A stretch of 23,587 nucleotides of DNA, taken from a virus. The notes below the pieces were generated by a model. That model did no database searches. It worked only from the letters and a program-made list of their open reading frames with translations, and was not told where the DNA came from. A program made the position numbers and the translations under genes. The DNA lies in IMG/VR virus record IMGVR_UViG_3300034196_000244, positions 1-23,587 of that record; one strand, 5' to 3'. Positions 19,526 to 23,587 of the stretch are shown piece by piece (the stretch's first letter is position 1; each line of letters opens with the position of its first letter).

Positions 19526-20467
19526 ATGAGCAAGATGCTGAAGAAGCTGAACCTCCCCCACCTCGACGCCGCGGAGAACATCTTCTTCGCGCGTGAGCTC
19601 GAGCAGATTCGGGCGAAGTCCTACGACGTCAAGTATGCGGAGCAGAAGGGCCGCATGCTGGTGCCGGTGGACAACTCGGTCGACCCGGGCGCCGAGGTGG
19701 TGACGTACTCGCAGTACGACTCGGTGGGCGTCGCGAAGATCATCGCGAGCTACGCCGACGACCTGCCCAGGGCCGACGTGAAGGGCAAGCAGTTCACCAC
19801 CACCCTCAAGTCCATCGGCTCGAGCTACGGCTACTCGCTGCAGGAGATCCGCGCCGCGCGCATGGCGGGCAAGCCGCTGGAGCAGCGCAAGGCGAACGCG
19901 GCCCGGAAGGCCATCGAGGACAAGATCGACAGCATCGCCGCCGTGGGCGACACCGCCACCGGCCTCATCGGCCTGCTGAACATCCCCAACGCCCAGACCT
20001 ACACCGTCACCGCGGGCACGGGCGGCGCCATCATCTGGGGCACCACGAAGCTCCCCATCGAGGTCATCCGCGACATGAACGCGGCGGTCGCCAAGGTCGT
20101 CACCACCACCAAGGAGGTCGAGAAGCCCGACACCCTGGTGCTGCCGGTGTCGCAGTACGCCTACATCTCCAGCACGCCGCTGCAGGCGGGCAGCGATACG
20201 ACCATCCTCCAGTTCTTCCTGCGGAACTCGCCGTACATCAAGAACGTCGAGGCCTGGGAGAAGCTCACGGGCGCGGGGAGCGGCGCAACGGACCGCATGC
20301 TCATCTACAAGCGCGACCCGGACGCCCTCGTCCTTATCATGTCGCAGGAGTTCGAGTCGCTGCCGCCCGAGGTGCGCGGGCTGGAGACCGTCGTCCTGTG
20401 CCACGCGCGCACCGGCGGCGTGCAGTGCTTCTACCCGCTGGCGGTCCTCTACGCCGACGGCATCTGA
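19526..20467 (+). CDS. Major capsid protein (encapsulin/HK97-like, DUF2184 type)
   Basis: This 313-residue protein would build the icosahedral shell. After an amphipathic start come FFARELEQIRAKSYDVKYAEQKGRMLVPVD and VVTYSQYDSVGVAKIIASYADDLPRADVKG (split here as family segments). SYGYSLQEIRAARMAG, GLLNIPNAQTYTV and a C-terminal GLETVVLCHARTGGVQCFYPLAV follow. This order matches the DUF2184 family with an HK97-like fold. GAGGAT about 7-8 bases before ATG 19526 is a good ribosome site. A strong terminator follows, so this transcript is probably abundant and ends here. Confidence 0.88.
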   Translation: MSKMLKKLNLPHLDAAENIFFARELEQIRAKSYDVKYAEQKGRMLVPVDNSVDPGAEVVTYSQYDSVGVAKIIASYADDLPRADVKGKQFTTTLKSIGSSYGYSLQEIRAARMAGKPLEQRKANAARKAIEDKIDSIAAVGDTATGLIGLLNIPNAQTYTVTAGTGGAIIWGTTKLPIEVIRDMNAAVAKVVTTTKEVEKPDTLVLPVSQYAYISSTPLQAGSDTTILQFFLRNSPYIKNVEAWEKLTGAGSGATDRMLIYKRDPDALVLIMSQEFESLPPEVRGLETVVLCHARTGGVQCFYPLAVLYADGI

Positions 20468-20480
20468 TCTACATCGCAGG

Positions 20481-20521
20481 GCCCCACCCGGACCACGACA
20501 GCCTCACCGGGTGGGGCGTTT
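20481..20521 (+). terminator. Intrinsic terminator after the major capsid gene
   Basis: An 11-bp perfect GC-rich stem, GCCCCACCCGG (20481-20491) with CCGGGTGGGGC (20507-20517), has a 15-base loop and is followed by GTTTCAT. The T-run is short but the stem is very stable. It lies 14 bases after the capsid stop, in a 131-bp gap before the next gene. Confidence 0.75.
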
Positions 20522-20598
20522 CATAGAGGAGAAGGACAGCGCATCCCCGCGCTGCAAGCCCCGCCTCCTCTCTCGTCACGTCACCGGAGAACACCACC

Positions 20599-20943
20599 AT
20601 GCTCGTCAAGCACAACGCGGATCGCCTGCATCACGTCGGAGAGAGCCTCACCTTCCTCCCCGGCATCAACAACGTGGACGCAGTGGAGTGGGAGAAGGCC
20701 CTCCAGCTCCCGGCCTTCAAGGCGCTGGTGGACGATGGCACCTTCGAAGTGCTCGAGGCGAAGGGCCAGCCGGTGATGTCCGAGGACATCAGCAAGATGA
20801 CGCAGAAGTCGGCCATCGACGTGGTGAAGGCCACCGTCACCGCCGAGCTGCTGCACACCTGGGCGAAGGGCGAGAAGCGCCCCGACGTGGCGAAGGCCAT
20901 CGCGGCGCAGCTGAAGGCCATCGACCCGACCGAGAAGGAGTAG
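20599..20943 (+). CDS. Small head-module protein of unknown function
   Basis: This 114-residue protein is preceded by CGGAGA. The N-terminus ESLTFLPGINNVDAVEWEKAL and ALVDDGTFEVLEAKG resemble a small domain often found between capsid and connector genes of myovirus-type phages, with the LxPGxNxV signature. AIDVVKATVTAELLHTWAKGEKRPDVAKAI forms the helical second half. It might be a small head-fibre or completion protein. It is the first gene after the terminator, so it needs its own promoter or read-through. Confidence 0.65.
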   Translation: MLVKHNADRLHHVGESLTFLPGINNVDAVEWEKALQLPAFKALVDDGTFEVLEAKGQPVMSEDISKMTQKSAIDVVKATVTAELLHTWAKGEKRPDVAKAIAAQLKAIDPTEKE

Positions 20944-20950
20944 CCCTCCC

Positions 20951-21325
20951 GTGGCCCTCACCGTCGACCAGGCCGACGTGTTGCTGGTCGCCCCCGAGCT
21001 CTCGGCGGTGACGGACGCGCAGTGGGCCGCCATCTGGGTCGACGTCGAGCTCGAGGTGGGCCCCGTCGCGGCTGGCAGCCAGGCTCGGGCCGACCGCCTG
21101 GCCGTGCAGCTCGCGGCGCACCAGGCCACAACCCGGTACCTGCGCAGCGGCGGGGCGGCCACACCCGGACCATTACAGAGCGTCTCGGTGGGCGGCGTCT
21201 CGAAGACGTACGCGGTGCTGCAGGCGAACGCGCAGAGCGGCGGAGGGGCGCTCGCCACCACCAAGTACGGCCAGGAGTACTACCGGCTGGTGCGCCTCTT
21301 CGGTGCGCGTACGGCGGTGACGTGA
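20951..21325 (+). CDS. Head-tail connector protein (DUF4054 type)
   Basis: This 124-residue protein starts at GTG 20951, eight bases after the previous stop. The text FITS DUF4054: a helical half, DAQWAAIWVDVELEVGP, then ADRLAVQLAAHQATTRYL, and a C-terminal VSVGGVSKTYAVL followed by TTKYGQEYYRLVRLF. These adaptor proteins dock on the portal. The stop shares a base with the next ATG (TGATG). Confidence 0.75.
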   Translation: MALTVDQADVLLVAPELSAVTDAQWAAIWVDVELEVGPVAAGSQARADRLAVQLAAHQATTRYLRSGGAATPGPLQSVSVGGVSKTYAVLQANAQSGGGALATTKYGQEYYRLVRLFGARTAVT

Positions 21326-21609
21326 TGCGGCTGCTCGCGCTCGACCCACACTGGGTGGCTCACGAGGGCCGGCACGGGCAGGCCGTGTCCTTCCAGTGCC
21401 CGTGCTGCATCGGCACGCCACGGGAGACGCGCCTGGTGGTGCCCTTCAGCAACCCGCTCGACGGCGGCCCACCGGCGATGGACCTCAACGACGGCAAGCT
21501 GTGGCTGCGCACGGGGGACAACTTCCTCGTGCTGAGCTGCACGCCCTCGGTCGACGCGTCCAACAGCGGCCACTGGCACGGCTTCATCACCAAAGGCCAG
21601 GTGCTCTGA
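21325..21609 (+). CDS. DUF6527-like protein
   Basis: This 94-residue protein starts at ATG 21325 in a TGATG overlap. It carries FQCPCC near 23-28 and a C-terminal LSCTPSVDASNSGHWHGFITKG, which fits DUF6527 (CPC...tPSI...HGFI-x-G). The cysteines and histidines could bind zinc. The family is common in phages but has no known function. Its place between connector and tail-completion genes is slightly unusual for a non-structural protein. Confidence 0.7.
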   Translation: MRLLALDPHWVAHEGRHGQAVSFQCPCCIGTPRETRLVVPFSNPLDGGPPAMDLNDGKLWLRTGDNFLVLSCTPSVDASNSGHWHGFITKGQVL

Positions 21610-22205
21610 TGGCCCGCACCCGCCTCGTCATCAAGGACAAGGGGCTGAGCCAGCTGCTCAAGATGCGCGAGCAGCTCAGCCGCAAGCCCTACGTCAAGGT
21701 GGGCGTGCTCGGGGCCGCTGAGGGGCGCACCAGCGTGCGCCGCGGGCGTGAGGCGCGCGTCTCGAAGGACAAGGAGGGCCGCATCACCGGGGCCCGCGGT
21801 GGCGTCGCCGGTACCACCACCACGAGGACCAGCCCCACCACCTCGCGGGGCGAGGGCCTCGACAACGTGGCGCTCGCCGTCATCCACGAGTTCGGCGTGC
21901 CGCAGAAGCGCATCCCCTCGAGGCCCTTCCTGCGTAGCACCTTCGACGCGAAGCGCGACGACTGGCGCCGGCTGCTCGAGCGTATGGCGCCCCAGGTGCT
22001 GCGCGGCAAGCTGTCGGTCGAGCAAGCGCTCGGGCTACTCGGTCAGCGGGCCTCCGCCGACGTGAAGCGGCGCATCACCACCGGCTCCAACTTCGTCCCC
22101 AACGCGCCCATCACTATCGCGCGCAAGGGCAGCAGCCGGCCCCTGATCGACACCGGGCGGTTGATGAACAGCATCAGCTACGTGGTCCACACGGGCGGAG
22201 CCTGA
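21609..22205 (+). CDS. Tail completion / HK97 gp10-like protein
   Basis: This 198-residue protein starts at ATG 21609, sharing a base with the previous stop. The family marks are YVKVGVLG near 28-35, then LAVIHEFGVPQKRIPSRPFLRSTFD and PLIDTGRLMNSISYVVH, typical of phage virion morphogenesis/gp10-like proteins that finish the tail or neck. A Thr/Ser/Arg-rich insert of about 40 residues (about 38-80) separates the first strand from HEFG, longer than I would expect and probably a flexible loop. Confidence 0.8.
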   Translation: MARTRLVIKDKGLSQLLKMREQLSRKPYVKVGVLGAAEGRTSVRRGREARVSKDKEGRITGARGGVAGTTTTRTSPTTSRGEGLDNVALAVIHEFGVPQKRIPSRPFLRSTFDAKRDDWRRLLERMAPQVLRGKLSVEQALGLLGQRASADVKRRITTGSNFVPNAPITIARKGSSRPLIDTGRLMNSISYVVHTGGA

Positions 22206-22561
22206 TGGCCGCCTTCGAGGACATGAGCGACGTGCTCGACCTGCTCAGCACGGGCACCTACACGGTGACGCGCCCGGGCCTCACCACGTACGTCGACGGC
22301 GTGCGCACCGTGGCCGCGGGCACCCAGTTCACCATCACCGCCGCGGTGCAGCCGTTGAAGGGGCTCGAGCTGCAGCGCCTGCCCGACGGCTTCCGCAACG
22401 GCGAGGTGTTGGCCTGCTTCACCGCCACCGAGCTGCGCACCGTGGACACCGGCGAGCCGGACCTCGTCACCATCGACGGCCGGGCCCACCAGGTCGAGTC
22501 CTGCGCCAACTGGAGCAACAGCGGGAACTTCTGGCGCGCCATCCTCGTGAGGCCCGCGTAG
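22205..22561 (+). CDS. Head closure/stopper-like protein
   Basis: This 118-residue protein starts at ATG 22205 (shared base). The text TYTVTRPGLTTYVDGVRTV, TAAVQPLKGLELQRLPDGFR and DLVTIDGRAHQVESCANW matches small proteins that close the head at the neck (gp16/stopper-like). It is mostly beta-strand. The place between gp10-like and tail terminator genes is as expected. Confidence 0.7.
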   Translation: MAAFEDMSDVLDLLSTGTYTVTRPGLTTYVDGVRTVAAGTQFTITAAVQPLKGLELQRLPDGFRNGEVLACFTATELRTVDTGEPDLVTIDGRAHQVESCANWSNSGNFWRAILVRPA

Positions 22562-23137
22562 ATGCCGGCCACCTTCACCTGGTCGCTCGAGGCCGCTGCG
22601 CTGGGCGCCGCCTACGAGGCCTTCGAGTCGGCCCTCGTCTCGTGGGTGCAGCAGGCGACCGGCCTCGAGCCGGGGAGCGTCTACCTCGCGAACCAGAATG
22701 GCCCCTCGAAGTTCCCCGGGCCCTGCGCCGTCATCTCCGTGGGCGACCTGCAGCCGCTCGGGGCGCTCGACGAGCTGCGCTGGGACTTCGACGCCGGGCG
22801 CCCCGCCGGCACGGAGATCGTCTACGAGACGCGGGGCTGGCGGGAGTGCACCATCTCGGTCGCCTGCTTCGCCCCCACCACCGTCGGCGACGCCACCGCC
22901 CGGGCCGTGGCCAACGCCGCCCAGATGGCCCTCCGCCTGCCGCCCGTGCGCAGCGCGCTCAACGCCGCGGGCATCGGCGTGCTGGACGCGGGCCCGGTGC
23001 GATGGGTGCCTGTCGTGGACAGCGGGAAGTGGTACGGACAGGCAGTGCTGGAGGTGCGTGTCATCCTCCGGCAGACGGCAGCGGCAGCCGTCGGGTACAT
23101 TTCGACGTACGAGGCCAGCGTCACCGTCACCGAGTAG
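22562..23137 (+). CDS. Neck/tail terminator protein
   Basis: This 191-residue protein starts at ATG 22562, right after the previous stop. It has an N-terminal helix (AYEAFESALVSWVQQATG), then CAVISVGDLQPLG, and WRECTISVACFAP with a long helix ATARAVANAAQMALRLPPVR. VLEVRVILRQTA follows, the pattern of phage neck terminator proteins that cap the tail tube. The C-terminal YEASVTVTE is an extra strand. Confidence 0.7.
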   Translation: MPATFTWSLEAAALGAAYEAFESALVSWVQQATGLEPGSVYLANQNGPSKFPGPCAVISVGDLQPLGALDELRWDFDAGRPAGTEIVYETRGWRECTISVACFAPTTVGDATARAVANAAQMALRLPPVRSALNAAGIGVLDAGPVRWVPVVDSGKWYGQAVLEVRVILRQTAAAAVGYISTYEASVTVTE

Positions 23138-23152
23138 CCAAGGAGTTCCGCC

Positions 23153-23587
23153 ATGGGCACCCTCTCCGATGTCGTCAGCGTCTCCATCACCGCCGCCACC
23201 TCGAACCCCACGCAGGCGGGCTTCGGGACGCCGCTCATCCTGAGCAACTCGGCCAGCGCCTGGCTGACGGGCAACGCGGCGGACGTGGTGCGCGAGTACT
23301 CCGACGCCACCAGCGTCGCGACCGACTTCGCCACCTCGACGCCCGAGTACAAGGCGGCGGCGAAGGTCTTCTCGGCCAACCCGCGGCCCCCGAAGGTGCT
23401 CATCGGCAAGGGCACCCTGAAGCCGGTGCCCACCATCACCATCGTGCCGGTGGTGCAGCCCATCGGCTTCACCTACCGCTTCAGCCTCGTGGGCACCGCG
23501 GGCACGGCCATCCCCGTCACCTACACCGTCGTCACCTCCTCGCTGGCGGCCATCTGCGCCGGCATCCTCGCGGCCATCAACGCCGCG
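23153..23587 (+). CDS. Tail sheath-like protein (DUF3383), partial at the right edge
   Basis: I translated 145 open codons from ATG 23153 to the window edge. The ribosome site AGGAG lies seven bases before the ATG. The text LSDVVSVSITAATS, AGFGTPLILSNS, VVREYSDATSVATDFAT and YKAAAKVFSANPRPPKVLIGKG fits DUF3383, a family of sheath-like proteins of contractile tails. It is followed by a strand-rich region. Presence of a sheath implies a myovirus-type virion. The C-terminus lies beyond the window. Confidence 0.85.
   Translation, partial: MGTLSDVVSVSITAATSNPTQAGFGTPLILSNSASAWLTGNAADVVREYSDATSVATDFATSTPEYKAAAKVFSANPRPPKVLIGKGTLKPVPTITIVPVVQPIGFTYRFSLVGTAGTAIPVTYTVVTSSLAAICAGILAAINAA

Overview
The window is a GC-rich, gene-dense stretch of a temperate tailed phage genome (or an intact prophage). 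Every gene I can name belongs to phage recombination, integration, replication, DNA modification or virion assembly. No housekeeping gene is visible. A tail-sheath-like gene at the right edge points to a contractile-tail (myovirus-type) virion. Base composition, strong Shine-Dalgarno sites and a lipobox protein suggest a high-GC Gram-negative host. The zinc-ribbon-bearing integrase makes me think of Myxococcota, but that is an impression and not proof.

Left part (1-2310): a leftward YqaJ-type exonuclease runs off the left edge. It is divergent from a small ribbon-helix-helix-like gene and a tyrosine integrase. The two directions are separated by a control region with inverted TATTAGT boxes. 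Just after the integrase lies the 5' half of a tRNA-Gly(CCC) gene, ending at the anticodon loop, which is best explained as the attP core. Phage genes lie on both sides of it, so the sequence is in the unintegrated arrangement or is integrated elsewhere.

Middle part (2310-12277): replication genes come first (HTH protein, O-like initiator, DnaB-type helicase), with an iteron-like cluster inside the initiator gene that may be the replication origin. A long rightward train of small genes follows, most joined by 4-bp ATGA/GTGA overlaps. It includes an HU-like protein, a RusA resolvase, a Dam-type methyltransferase, a tiny membrane protein and seven Cys-rich (zinc-knuckle-like) miniproteins. A second promoter-like element at 9963, nearly identical to the one driving the exonuclease, starts a second block that ends with a helix-turn-helix protein and a lipoprotein.

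Right part (12436-23587): the virion module is in canonical order. It contains small and large terminase (173-bp overlap), DUF1073-type portal, MuF head protein fused to a zinc-metallopeptidase-like domain, a small unknown gene, DUF2213 protease/scaffold, cement protein, major capsid protein, terminator, small head gene, DUF4054 connector, DUF6527-like protein, tail completion, stopper and terminator proteins, and the start of the sheath.

Two features deserve most attention. The first is a dispersed palindromic 14-mer family, TGCANGCGATTGCA, with five exact copies at 269, 5979, 9623, 12399 and 17737. Three copies sit just ahead of gene starts, which suggests a phage-wide regulatory site. The second is the MuF-metallopeptidase fusion followed directly by a small gene that could be its immunity partner.
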